The notes beneath the pieces are model-generated. The model did not search any database. It worked only from the letters and a program-made list of their open reading frames with translations, and had not been told where the DNA came from. A stretch of 33,220 nt of DNA from Actinomycetes bacterium (lineage in GTDB: Bacteria > Actinomycetota > Actinomycetes > Actinomycetales > Demequinaceae), in the NCBI GenBank assembly GCA_030428165.1, contig JAUIBG010000005.1, positions 1 through 33,220 of the forward strand, given 5' to 3'. The stretch's first letter is position 1; each line of letters starts with the position of its first letter. The position numbers and the translations under genes are program-made. Positions 25,112 to 32,380 of this stretch are shown one piece after another.

Positions 25112-25531
25112 ATGGAGCTCTACCACTCCGTCGTCTACCCGCTCACGCTCGTCGTGTTCGGCGCCACGGCGATCATGGGGGCCGTGACGGCGATCACCAC
25201 GCGCTTCGGCTCGGTGCTGGCGTGGTTCGGCACGTCCGTGTGGATCGCGACCGCGATCCAGGCCATCGCCGTCATCATCGGCCTGTTCTCCGGATGGGAC
25301 GTCTCGCTCCCGCTGGTGCTGGGCTACGCCCTGGGCGGTGTCATCCTGCTCTTCCTCCTCGGCATCGGCCGGCTGGGCGAGCCCTCAGCCGCCGAGCTGA
25401 AGGCGGAGCCGGACCGCCCCGTGCTGGCACCCGACCAGGTCGCGCGCGTCAACGGAGTGGCCGCGATCATTGTGGGCGTCGCCGCGATGGTGATCGCATG
25501 GCGACTCGACGTGATCGTCGCCTCCGCATGA
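25112..25531 (+). CDS. Small integral membrane protein
   Basis: The product is 139 residues with four predicted membrane helices (about 9-29, 38-58, 68-85, 113-133) and a polar loop at 86-110 (EPSAAELKAEPDRP). I do not recognise the family. The ATG at 25112 follows the previous stop by 3 nt and no clear ribosome binding site is seen, so translation is probably coupled. The stop overlaps the next start. Confidence 0.7.
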   Translation: MELYHSVVYPLTLVVFGATAIMGAVTAITTRFGSVLAWFGTSVWIATAIQAIAVIIGLFSGWDVSLPLVLGYALGGVILLFLLGIGRLGEPSAAELKAEPDRPVLAPDQVARVNGVAAIIVGVAAMVIAWRLDVIVASA

Positions 25532-25911
25532 GCCCGATCACCCGAGTGGCGATCGTGTCGCTCTACGCGGTGCTGGGCATCGCCGCGACCGGCCGCTCGA
25601 GCTACCAGCTCGCCGTGAAGGCGTCGGAGGCGCCGGTTCCCTACGCACTCTCGGCTGCGGCCGCAGCGCTGTACATCGTGATCGCGCTGCTGGTGTGGCG
25701 CGGAAGGTGGCGCGCGGCCAGCATCGCCGCTGCCGTGGAGCTCGTGGGTGTCGTCGCGGTCGGGCTCGTCACCGTGATCGAGCCCGCGTGGTGGCATGAC
25801 CAGACTGTCTGGAGCTACTTCGGCATCGGCTACGGCTTCCTGCCGCTGATCCTGCCGATCGCGACCCTGCTGCTCACGAGGCGCGAGCGCGCGCGACGGG
25901 CGGCCGGCTAG
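25528..25911 (+). CDS. Small integral membrane protein
   Basis: The product is 127 residues with about four membrane helices (7-25, 42-60, 66-88, 99-118) and a very basic C-terminus (TRRERARRAAG). A WHDQTVWSYFGIGYGFLP segment before the last helix is typical of actinobacterial membrane proteins of unknown function. The ATG at 25528 overlaps the previous stop by 4 nt (ATGA). The two membrane genes and the DUF6941-like gene form one operon. The 3' end overlaps the convergent dgt gene by 4 bp. Confidence 0.75.
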   Translation: MSPITRVAIVSLYAVLGIAATGRSSYQLAVKASEAPVPYALSAAAAALYIVIALLVWRGRWRAASIAAAVELVGVVAVGLVTVIEPAWWHDQTVWSYFGIGYGFLPLILPIATLLLTRRERARRAAG

Positions 25912-27170
25912 TCGATCGACGTCAGGCGGCCGTGCCAGACGCGAGCCGACGCATCGGTGAGCGAGGCCACCTGGTCGATAGCGACACGGCGGCGCGCGTC
26001 GTCATCCTCGGCACGCTCGTAGAACTCGAGCAGCCACGGCTCGAGCACCGCCGCGCCGCCTGCGGAGATCTCGTCGACCAGCTGCGTCAGCATGCTGCGC
26101 TGCTCGACGTACATCGGCGATGACTCCCGCGGCGCCATCAGAAGATGGACGGCGATCGCCTTGAGCACCCGGATCTCCGCCTTGGTCTCCGGGGGCACGA
26201 CGAGCCTGGCGTGGTGCCGGGTGAGCGCGCCGGTGCCGAACTCCTGCCTCGTGGCGCCGATCGCCGACGTCGCGAGCCTGCCGATCAGCTGGCTCGTCAT
26301 GTCCTTGATCGCAGCAAGGGAGCGGTGGGTGCCGTCGAACGACGCCGACCACCATTCGAACCGCTGCAGCCGCTCGAGGGCCTGGCCGAACTCGTCCTCG
26401 TCGAAGTCACCCATCCACGTGTGCGCCTGCTCCAGGAGCTCGCGGCGGCGCCCCGGGTCGGCGAGCATGTCGAGTCCTGTTCCCGTCGTGACCACGGAGT
26501 CCTCGACATCGTGCACCGAGTACGAGATGTCGTCGGCCAGGTCCATCACCTGCGCCTCGAAGCTCTTCTCGAAGCGCGGGGCGCCTGCCCGCAGCCAGTC
26601 GAAGATCTCGCGGTCGTCCTCGTAGACCCCGAACTTGTTGCTGGGGCGGCCCATCGCCTCCTCGGCCTCGTGGCGACGCCACGGGTACTTGACGGACGCG
26701 TCGAGCACAGCACGCGTGAGGTTGAGGCCCACCGTCTCGCCGGTGCGGGGATGGTACGACTTGGGCTCGAGCCTGGTGAGCAGGCGCAGCGTCTGCGCAT
26801 TGCCCTCGAAGCCGCCGATGTCGTCGGCGACGACATTGAGCGCCGCCTCGCCGTTGTGCCCGAACGGGGGATGACCGAGGTCGTGGGCGAGGCATGCGGC
26901 GTCGACCACATCGGGGTCGCACCCCAGCGCCATCCCGAGCTCGCGGCCGATCTGAGCCACCTCGAGCGAGTGCGTGAGCCGCGTACGGGCGAAGTCCTCG
27001 GTCCCCGCTCCCAGCACCTGCGTCTTCTGACCCAGCCTGCGCAGCGCGCTGGAGTGGAGGATCCGAGCGCGATCGCGCTGGAAAGGGGTGCGCTGGGCCG
27101 CCTTCATGGGCTCGGGGATCCAGCGGCTGAGGTCGGCAGCGTCGTACCCCTCGGAGACCATCGCAATCAC
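25908..27170 (-). CDS. dgt: Deoxyguanosinetriphosphate triphosphohydrolase-like protein
   Basis: An HD-domain dNTP triphosphohydrolase, 420 residues, converting dNTPs to nucleosides and tripolyphosphate. The Dgt signature RTPFQRDRARILHSSALRRL is at about 27-46. The HD-motif metal ligands are His in THSLEVAQIG, His-Asp in CLAHDLGHPPFGHNG and Asp in VMDLADDISYSVHDVED. The GTG at 27170 stands 6 nt after TAGGCT and is probably leaderless; the ATG three codons on is the alternative. In many actinobacteria dgt is near dnaG, as here (2 kb apart). Confidence 0.92.
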   Translation of the reverse strand: MIAMVSEGYDAADLSRWIPEPMKAAQRTPFQRDRARILHSSALRRLGQKTQVLGAGTEDFARTRLTHSLEVAQIGRELGMALGCDPDVVDAACLAHDLGHPPFGHNGEAALNVVADDIGGFEGNAQTLRLLTRLEPKSYHPRTGETVGLNLTRAVLDASVKYPWRRHEAEEAMGRPSNKFGVYEDDREIFDWLRAGAPRFEKSFEAQVMDLADDISYSVHDVEDSVVTTGTGLDMLADPGRRRELLEQAHTWMGDFDEDEFGQALERLQRFEWWSASFDGTHRSLAAIKDMTSQLIGRLATSAIGATRQEFGTGALTRHHARLVVPPETKAEIRVLKAIAVHLLMAPRESSPMYVEQRSMLTQLVDEISAGGAAVLEPWLLEFYERAEDDDARRRVAIDQVASLTDASARVWHGRLTSID

Positions 27171-27176
27171 CCGACG

Positions 27177-27182
27177 AGCCTA
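27177..27182 (-). promoter_or_regulatory. -10 element of dgt
   Basis: TAGGCT on the minus strand ends 6 nt before the GTG start, the same geometry as the dnaG and DHFR-like promoters. Confidence 0.45.
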
Positions 27183-27226
27183 TCCACACATGTCCAGAGG
27201 GCATACGCCGCAAACCGGGCATCCGG

Positions 27227-27256
27227 TTCGACACACCCCTGACGCGGTCCTACCGT
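27227..27256 (+). promoter_or_regulatory. Leaderless promoter of the first DHFR/RibD-like gene
   Basis: TTCGAC (27227-27232), an 18-bp spacer and TACCGT (27251-27256), then 6 nt to the ATG at 27263. There is no Shine-Dalgarno. Confidence 0.6.
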
Positions 27257-27262
27257 GAACCC

Positions 27263-27823
27263 ATGATCCGCGTGAATGCCCTGGCAGCGATGTCGCTCGA
27301 CGGATTCGCGATCAGCCTGCAGCAGCTGCCAGAGGACCACCTGGGCACCCAGCTCGACGACCTGCTGCGCACCGCGGGATGCGTGCTGACGGACGGCGTG
27401 ACCTGGCGCGACGCGGTGGAGCACGGGATGGACGCGATGGTGGGCAGCCGCCCGGTGATCGTCGCGTCGAGCCGCCCGGTCGAGCACCGCGGCGCGCGCG
27501 TGATCACGGCGAGCGGGCACATCGCCGGCATGGTCGCGCACGCAAGCGAGGCCGCAGCGGGCCGCGACGTGCTCGTGCTGGGAGGCGACCTGGTGGGGCG
27601 CGTGGTGCGCGCTGGCGACCTCGACGAGATCGCCGTCACGCTCGTGCCGACCGTGCTCGGTCATGGGACGCCTCTCTTCGGCGGGATCGCCTCCCCCGCC
27701 ACGTTCGCCTTGACGCGACTCGAGCGCCTCGACGAGGGCCTGGCGACACTGCGGCTGGCACGCGCCGCATCGGCGGCATCGACTGCGCGATCGCGACGCT
27801 CGCAGTTCGCCGCGGCGCCCTAG
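27263..27823 (+). CDS. RibD C-terminal/dihydrofolate-reductase-fold protein, copy 1
   Basis: A 186-residue protein of the RibD_C family (NADPH-dependent reductases of the DHFR fold), not the classical folate DHFR. It opens with VNALAAMSLDGFAIS, the family strand 1, and carries VLVLGGDLVGRVVRAGDLDEIAVTLVPTVLGHGTPLF near 110-145, the glycine-rich nucleotide-binding part and the V-x-P-x-x-L-G-x-G-x-x-L-F motif. The middle is shorter than usual and the last 25 residues are low-complexity Ala/Ser/Arg. The ATG at 27263 is leaderless. The substrate is unknown. A second, more canonical copy follows under its own promoter. Confidence 0.78.
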   Translation: MIRVNALAAMSLDGFAISLQQLPEDHLGTQLDDLLRTAGCVLTDGVTWRDAVEHGMDAMVGSRPVIVASSRPVEHRGARVITASGHIAGMVAHASEAAAGRDVLVLGGDLVGRVVRAGDLDEIAVTLVPTVLGHGTPLFGGIASPATFALTRLERLDEGLATLRLARAASAASTARSRRSQFAAAP

Positions 27824-27836
27824 CCGGCACGGTCCC

Positions 27837-27865
27837 TTGTCGCCGTCAGACCCGGGTCCTAGCGT
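27837..27865 (+). promoter_or_regulatory. Leaderless promoter of the second DHFR/RibD-like gene
   Basis: TTGTCG (27837-27842), a 17-bp spacer and TAGCGT (27860-27865), then 6 nt to the ATG at 27872. Confidence 0.65.
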
Positions 27866-27871
27866 GAGCGG

Positions 27872-28471
27872 ATGGGAAAGATCACCGGATACCTCGCCAT
27901 GTCCCTCGACGGCTACATCGCCGGTCCTCGCGACGAGATCGCCTGGGTGGAGGAGCAGCGGCCTTCGGGCGTGCCCTTCGCTGCGGGCGCGTGGGCGCAG
28001 CAGGAGCCGGACGCCCTGGGGTTCGCCGAGTACCTGGCGACGATCGGCTGCATGGTGATGGGACGACGCACCTACGACGTCGTGACCTCCTACGAGGGAC
28101 GGTGGCCGTACGGCGACATGCCCATGATGGTGCCCACGCACCGGCCGCTGCCCGGCGACCATCCGAGCGTCGAGGCTGCCGCTGGCGACCTGGGCGCGAT
28201 CCTCGACCGCGCCCTCGAGATCGCGGGAGACAAGGACGTCTACGTCGACGGAGGCACCACGGTGCGCGGTGCAGTCGAGCTGGGGCGACTCGACGAGCTG
28301 ACGCTGTCGGTGATGCCGACGGCGCTCGGCGGCGGCATCGGGATCTTCGACGGGCTCGTGCAGCCCCACGAGTTCACCGTCGAGTCGGTGACGAAGTGGG
28401 GGCCGGGCCTCGTGCAGATGCGCCTGGTGCGCGGCGGGCCCGGGACGCTCGGGCCCGTGCCGGAGATGTAG
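27872..28471 (+). CDS. RibD C-terminal/dihydrofolate-reductase-fold protein, copy 2
   Basis: A 199-residue protein of the same fold. GKITGYLAMSLDGYIAGP at 2-19 is the standard start, CMVMGRRTYDVV near 60-71 is the DHFR-like helix preceding the cofactor site, VYVDGGTTVRGAVELGRLDEL near 123-143 binds NADPH in relatives, and VMPTALGGGIGIFDGL closes the core. It is related to the preceding gene but clearly diverged, so not a recent duplication. The ATG at 27872 is leaderless. It is convergent with dusB. The biological substrate of this family is mostly unknown. Confidence 0.85.
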   Translation: MGKITGYLAMSLDGYIAGPRDEIAWVEEQRPSGVPFAAGAWAQQEPDALGFAEYLATIGCMVMGRRTYDVVTSYEGRWPYGDMPMMVPTHRPLPGDHPSVEAAAGDLGAILDRALEIAGDKDVYVDGGTTVRGAVELGRLDELTLSVMPTALGGGIGIFDGLVQPHEFTVESVTKWGPGLVQMRLVRGGPGTLGPVPEM

Positions 28472-28495
28472 TGCCCGCGCCGGAGCGCCTGCGCG

Positions 28496-29653
28496 CTAGC
28501 CGCCCGAGACGCTGAGCTCGGCCTCGAGCAGACGCGCCTCCATCTCTGGCGTGGTCTCCTGCGTGTCGAGCCAGCCCTCGGGGCAGGACGGGGACTTGGG
28601 CGTGCCCTGGCGCCCGCGCGGCCCCTCCGCAGCGTCGCCCGGATAGGGCGCGTCGAGGTCGAGGGTGTCGAGCAGCGCACGGAGGTCACCGAGGGTCTCG
28701 ACCAGCCCGAGACCCTTGCGCAGCTCGCCGCCGACCGGATAGCCCTTGAAGTACCAGGCCACATGCTTGCGGATCTCCCGCATGCCCTTGAGCTCGTCGC
28801 CGTCGAAGTGGGCGATCATGAGCTCGCCGTGGCGGTAGATCGTGTCGGCCACCATGCGCAGCCCTGGACGCACGCGGTCGTCGCGTCCCTCGAACGCCGC
28901 CTGGAGGTCGGCGAACAGCCACGGACGCCCCTGACAGCCGCGCCCGACGACGACGCCGTCGCAGCCGGTCTGCTCGACCATCGCGACCGCATCGTCGGCC
29001 GACCAGATGTCGCCGTTGCCGAGCACGGGCACGCTCCTGACGGCCTCCTTGAGGCGCGCGATCGACTCCCAGTCGGCGGTTCCGGAGTAGTAGTCGGCAG
29101 CGGTGCGCGCGTGAAGCGCGACGGCGGCCGCCCCCTCCTGCTCCGCGGCCCTGCCGGCCTCGAGGTACGTGAGGTGGTCGTCGTCGACGCCCTTGCGCAT
29201 CTTCACCGTCACGGGGATGCCGTACGGCTCCGCCGCGCGCACCGCAGCGCGGACGATCTCGCGGAAGAGGTCGCGCTTCCAGGGCAGCACCGCTCCCCCT
29301 CCCTTGCGCGTCACCTTGGGGACCGGGCAGCCGAAGTTCATGTCGATGTGGTCCGCGCGGTCCTCCGAGGCGATCATGTGGGCGGCCGCGCCGATCGTCG
29401 CGGGGTCCACGCCGTACAGCTGAATCGACCGCGGCGTCTCATCGGGGTCGTGCCGGATGATGCGCATGGACTCCGGCGTGCGTTCCACCAGCGCGCGCGA
29501 GGTCACCATCTCGGCGACGTAGAGCCCGCCGCCGTGCTCGCGGCACAGCCGCCTGAACGCGGCGTTGGTGATGCCGGCCATCGGCGCGAGGACCACGGGG
29601 GTATCCACGGTCATCGTTCCGATCTCGAGGGGCGGCAGGATCCGGTCAGGCAT
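28496..29653 (-). CDS. dusB: tRNA-dihydrouridine synthase (DusB-type)
   Basis: An FMN- and NADPH-dependent reductase, 385 residues, making dihydrouridine in tRNA D-loops. The TIM barrel starts LAPMAGITNAAFRRLC (23-38). The catalytic Cys is in NFGCPVPKVTRKGGG near residue 106, MRKGV near 152 and HARTAADYYSG near 183 bind RNA and FMN, and GNGDIWS and GRGCQGRPW complete the phosphate site. The start is the ATG at 29653, which overlaps the stop of the yibE/F-type gene by 8 nt and has GGAGGAG upstream. The frame stays open far upstream but that is a shadow. The last 50 residues are a variable tail. Confidence 0.93.
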   Translation of the reverse strand: MPDRILPPLEIGTMTVDTPVVLAPMAGITNAAFRRLCREHGGGLYVAEMVTSRALVERTPESMRIIRHDPDETPRSIQLYGVDPATIGAAAHMIASEDRADHIDMNFGCPVPKVTRKGGGAVLPWKRDLFREIVRAAVRAAEPYGIPVTVKMRKGVDDDHLTYLEAGRAAEQEGAAAVALHARTAADYYSGTADWESIARLKEAVRSVPVLGNGDIWSADDAVAMVEQTGCDGVVVGRGCQGRPWLFADLQAAFEGRDDRVRPGLRMVADTIYRHGELMIAHFDGDELKGMREIRKHVAWYFKGYPVGGELRKGLGLVETLGDLRALLDTLDLDAPYPGDAAEGPRGRQGTPKSPSCPEGWLDTQETTPEMEARLLEAELSVSGG

Positions 29654-30827
29654 GGGTCTCCTCCCCTGCGCCCTCGGCGCCGGTCGCGTCCTCAGCCTGC
29701 GGCGCGCCGGACTCCTTGACCCACACGGGCCCGCTCGAGGCCACGATGGCCGCGATCGCGGTCGTGAGCGGCACCGCCAGCACGAGGCCGATGGATCCCA
29801 CCAGCGTGCGCACGACCTCCTCCGCAATCTCCGAGGCGGTGAGCACGCGCAGCAGCTCGGCGTCGTAGATGCTGAGCAGCATGAGCGTCGGCAGCGCCGC
29901 CCCGGCGTACGCGAAGGCGATCGTGTAGACGGTGGAGGCGATGTGGTCGCGGCCGATGCGCATTCCGGACGCGAACAGCGTCCAGCGTCCCGCATCGGGC
30001 CGGGCCGCGCGGAGCTCCCATACGGCCGAGGCCTGGGTGATGGTCACGTCGTTGAGGATGCCGAGGCCTGCGATCACGATGCCGGCGAGCACCAGACCGC
30101 TGAGGCTGAGATCGGAGTCGTAGAAGCTGAGCGTCTGCGCATCCTCGTCGGCCATGCCCACCAGGTGCGAGTTCGGGACGGCCCATGCCGCGAGCGCCGC
30201 CGTCATCGACAGCCCCGCGAGCGTGCCGAGATAGGCGGTCGACGTGCGGGCGTTGACGCCGTGCGCGAGGTACAGCAGCGCGAACAGCGCACCTGAGCCC
30301 GTCACCATCGCCACCCACAGCGGATCCGAGCCGCTGAACAGCGCCGGGACGGTGAAGAAGGCGATCACGCCGAAGGCGCCGACCAGGCCGAGCAGCGCTC
30401 CGAGGCCACGCCACCGTGCGATCACGACGACAAGCGCGACGTAGGCGATCGCCAGCCACAGGATCGGTGACGATCTCTCGAAGTCCGAGAAGATCATCTG
30501 CCCGGTCGGCAGCACGTAGACGCTCACCCTGTCGCCCGGATAGATCTCGAAGCTCGGGTACGGCAGCTGCTCGAGTGTCACCAGTTCCCCGGTGTCGTCC
30601 ACCGACACCACGACGGTGGGGCCGTCGACCTCCTCGACCGTGACGACGTCGCGCGTCACTCCCTCGGCGTCCAGCTCGACCGAGCCGCGCAGCGTGTCGC
30701 CCTGCGGCCACAGCGCCGCGGCGCCGATGCCGGTGGCCAGCACGATCGCGCCCACCACGGCGGCGAGCGCGAGGGACACCCGCCGTGACGCCCGCGGGGT
30801 GCCCTCGATCGCTCCGTGGCTGTGCAT
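29646..30827 (-). CDS. YibE/F-family multispanning membrane protein
   Basis: A 393-residue membrane protein. It has an N-terminal anchor helix (about 17-41), an extracytoplasmic beta domain (45-115; YPGDRVSVYVLPTGQM is typical), and then about seven helices. LAGIVIAGLGILNDVTITQASAVWEL near 245-270 is the hallmark YibE/F motif, and AGAALPTLMLL follows. It lies 6 nt after glyS and overlaps dusB by 8 nt, so it is the middle gene of an operon. The family is widespread in Gram-positive bacteria and a transport role is assumed but unproven. The C-terminal 25 residues are acidic and disordered. Confidence 0.88.
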   Translation of the reverse strand: MHSHGAIEGTPRASRRVSLALAAVVGAIVLATGIGAAALWPQGDTLRGSVELDAEGVTRDVVTVEEVDGPTVVVSVDDTGELVTLEQLPYPSFEIYPGDRVSVYVLPTGQMIFSDFERSSPILWLAIAYVALVVVIARWRGLGALLGLVGAFGVIAFFTVPALFSGSDPLWVAMVTGSGALFALLYLAHGVNARTSTAYLGTLAGLSMTAALAAWAVPNSHLVGMADEDAQTLSFYDSDLSLSGLVLAGIVIAGLGILNDVTITQASAVWELRAARPDAGRWTLFASGMRIGRDHIASTVYTIAFAYAGAALPTLMLLSIYDAELLRVLTASEIAEEVVRTLVGSIGLVLAVPLTTAIAAIVASSGPVWVKESGAPQAEDATGAEGAGEETHA

Positions 30828-30833
30828 CGGCCC

Positions 30834-32219
30834 CTAGGCGCCGAGGAGTCGGGGCGCCAGGTACTGGGCGACCTGGTCGATCGCCACGCGCTCCTGCGTC
30901 ATGGTGTCGCGGTCGCGGATCGTGACCGCCTGGTCGTCGAGCGTGTCGAAGTCGATCGTCACGCAGTACGGCGTGCCGATCTCGTCCTGCCTGCGGTAGC
31001 GCTTGCCGATCGACTGGGTGACGTCGAGCTCGATGTTCCAGTGCTTGCGGAGCTCGTCCGCGAGGCGCTTGGACACGGGCACGAGGTCCTCGGACTTCGA
31101 CAGCGGGAGCACGGCGACCTTGACCGGCGCGAGGCGCGGGTCGAGCTTGAGCACCGTGCGAGTCTCCGTGCCGCCCTTGGCGGTGGGCACCTCCTCCTCG
31201 ACGTACGCGTCGACCATGAACGCCATCAGCGAGCGTGTGAGGCCGGCCGCGGGCTCGATCACATACGGCGTGTAGCGCTCGTTCGTGGCCGGGTCGAGGT
31301 ACGAGAGGTCCTTGCCGGAGTGCTCCGAGTGCGTGCTGAGGTCGAAGTCGGTGCGGTTCGCGATGCCCTCGAGCTCGCCCCACTGGGAGCCCTGGAAGCC
31401 GAACCGGTACTCGATGTCGACGGTGCGCTTGCTGTAGTGGCTGAGCTTCTCCTGCGGGTGCTCGAACAGCCGCAGGTTCTCGGCGTCGATGCCGAGGTCC
31501 GTGTACCAGGCCATGCGCGTGTCGATCCAGGTCTGGTGCCACTCCTCGTCGGTGCCCGGCGCGACGAAGAACTCCATCTCCATCTGCTCGAACTCGCGCG
31601 TGCGGAAGATGAAGTTGCCCGGCGTGATCTCGTTGCGGAACGACTTCCCGGTCTGGGCGATGCCGAACGGGGGCTTCATGCGTGCGGCGCGCATGACGTT
31701 GTCGAAGTTCACGAAGATGCCCTGCGCCGTCTCGGGGCGCAGGTAGTGCAGGCCGGACTCGTCCGAGGCGGCGCCCAGGTACGTGCGCAGCAGCCCGTTG
31801 AACATCTTGGGCTCGGTGAACTGGCCGCGCGCGCCGCAGTTGGCGCAGGCGATCTCGGCGAGGCCGCCCTCGGGGGCGCGTCCCTTCTTCTCCTCGAACT
31901 CCTCGATGAGGTGGTCCTCGCGGTAGCGCTTGTGGCACTGCGTGCACTCCACGAGCGGGTCGACGAACGCCTTCAGGTGGCCCGAGGCCTCCCACACCTG
32001 AGGGGGCAGGATGACGGACGAGTCGAGGCCGACGATGTCGTCGCGGCTCGTCACCATCGCGCGCCACCACTGGCGCTTGATGTTCTCCTTGAACTCCACT
32101 CCCAGCGGGCCGTAGTCCCACGCCGAGCGGGTGCCGCCGTAGATCTCGCCGCACGGGAAGACGAAGCCGCGGCGCTTCGCGAGCGAGATGACGTTGTCGA
32201 GGCGGGTGGTGTCGGCCAC
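30834..32219 (-). CDS. glyS: Glycyl-tRNA synthetase (single-chain, dimeric type)
   Basis: A class II synthetase charging tRNA-Gly, 461 residues, the alpha2 form found in actinobacteria. [17 protein letters not shown] begins near residue 11, and the zinc cysteines are CTQCHKRY and [10 protein letters not shown]. Motif 2 is [19 protein letters not shown] near residue 200, and motif 3 lies in [16 protein letters not shown] near 325. The C-terminal anticodon-binding domain starts at [10 protein letters not shown]. The GTG at 32219 is chosen because AGGAG lies 6 nt upstream and the length fits; the longer frame to 32351 runs through the promoter. It is first in the operon with yibE/F and dusB. Confidence 0.95.
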   Translation of the reverse strand: MADTTRLDNVISLAKRRGFVFPCGEIYGGTRSAWDYGPLGVEFKENIKRQWWRAMVTSRDDIVGLDSSVILPPQVWEASGHLKAFVDPLVECTQCHKRYREDHLIEEFEEKKGRAPEGGLAEIACANCGARGQFTEPKMFNGLLRTYLGAASDESGLHYLRPETAQGIFVNFDNVMRAARMKPPFGIAQTGKSFRNEITPGNFIFRTREFEQMEMEFFVAPGTDEEWHQTWIDTRMAWYTDLGIDAENLRLFEHPQEKLSHYSKRTVDIEYRFGFQGSQWGELEGIANRTDFDLSTHSEHSGKDLSYLDPATNERYTPYVIEPAAGLTRSLMAFMVDAYVEEEVPTAKGGTETRTVLKLDPRLAPVKVAVLPLSKSEDLVPVSKRLADELRKHWNIELDVTQSIGKRYRRQDEIGTPYCVTIDFDTLDDQAVTIRDRDTMTQERVAIDQVAQYLAPRLLGA

Positions 32220-32257
32220 TGAATGCTCCTGGGATGGGGTGAAGAACTGTCCGCTCG

Positions 32258-32263
32258 ATTCTA
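32258..32263 (-). promoter_or_regulatory. -10 element of the glyS operon
   Basis: TAGAAT on the minus strand predicts a leader of only about 32 nt, too short for a T-box or a glycine riboswitch. The -35 (TCGAGG at 17 bp) is weak. Confidence 0.5.
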
Positions 32264-32344
32264 GACGTGCGGCCGATCTGCCTCGACGTTCGAGAAGCGG
32301 CAGTCGCCGACAGCATCCGCGCTCTCCCCGATCTCTTTCGCTAA

Positions 32345-32373
32345 TTGACAATGATTCTCATTCTGCTTACTCT
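32345..32373 (+). promoter_or_regulatory. Consensus promoter of the znuA-type gene
   Basis: TTGACA (32345-32350), a 17-bp spacer and TACTCT (32368-32373), then 7 nt to the ATG, so the transcript is probably leaderless. Confidence 0.75.
32346..32360 (+). promoter_or_regulatory. Zur-like operator
   Basis: TGACAATGATTCTCA matches the actinobacterial Zur pattern TGAnAATnATTnTCA at all fixed positions and covers the -35 element and adjoining spacer, a repressing position. Confidence 0.75.
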
Positions 32374-32380
32374 GGTGTGC

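Noticed and set aside
29692-32316. Minus-strand frame of 874 codons across glyS and the yibE/F gene
   Set aside because: It is an out-of-frame translation of two recognised genes, rich in Arg and Pro and without family motifs.
32220-32340. Possible T-box or glycine riboswitch ahead of glyS
   Set aside because: The predicted leader is about 32 nt, and no T-box sequence or riboswitch-like fold is visible.
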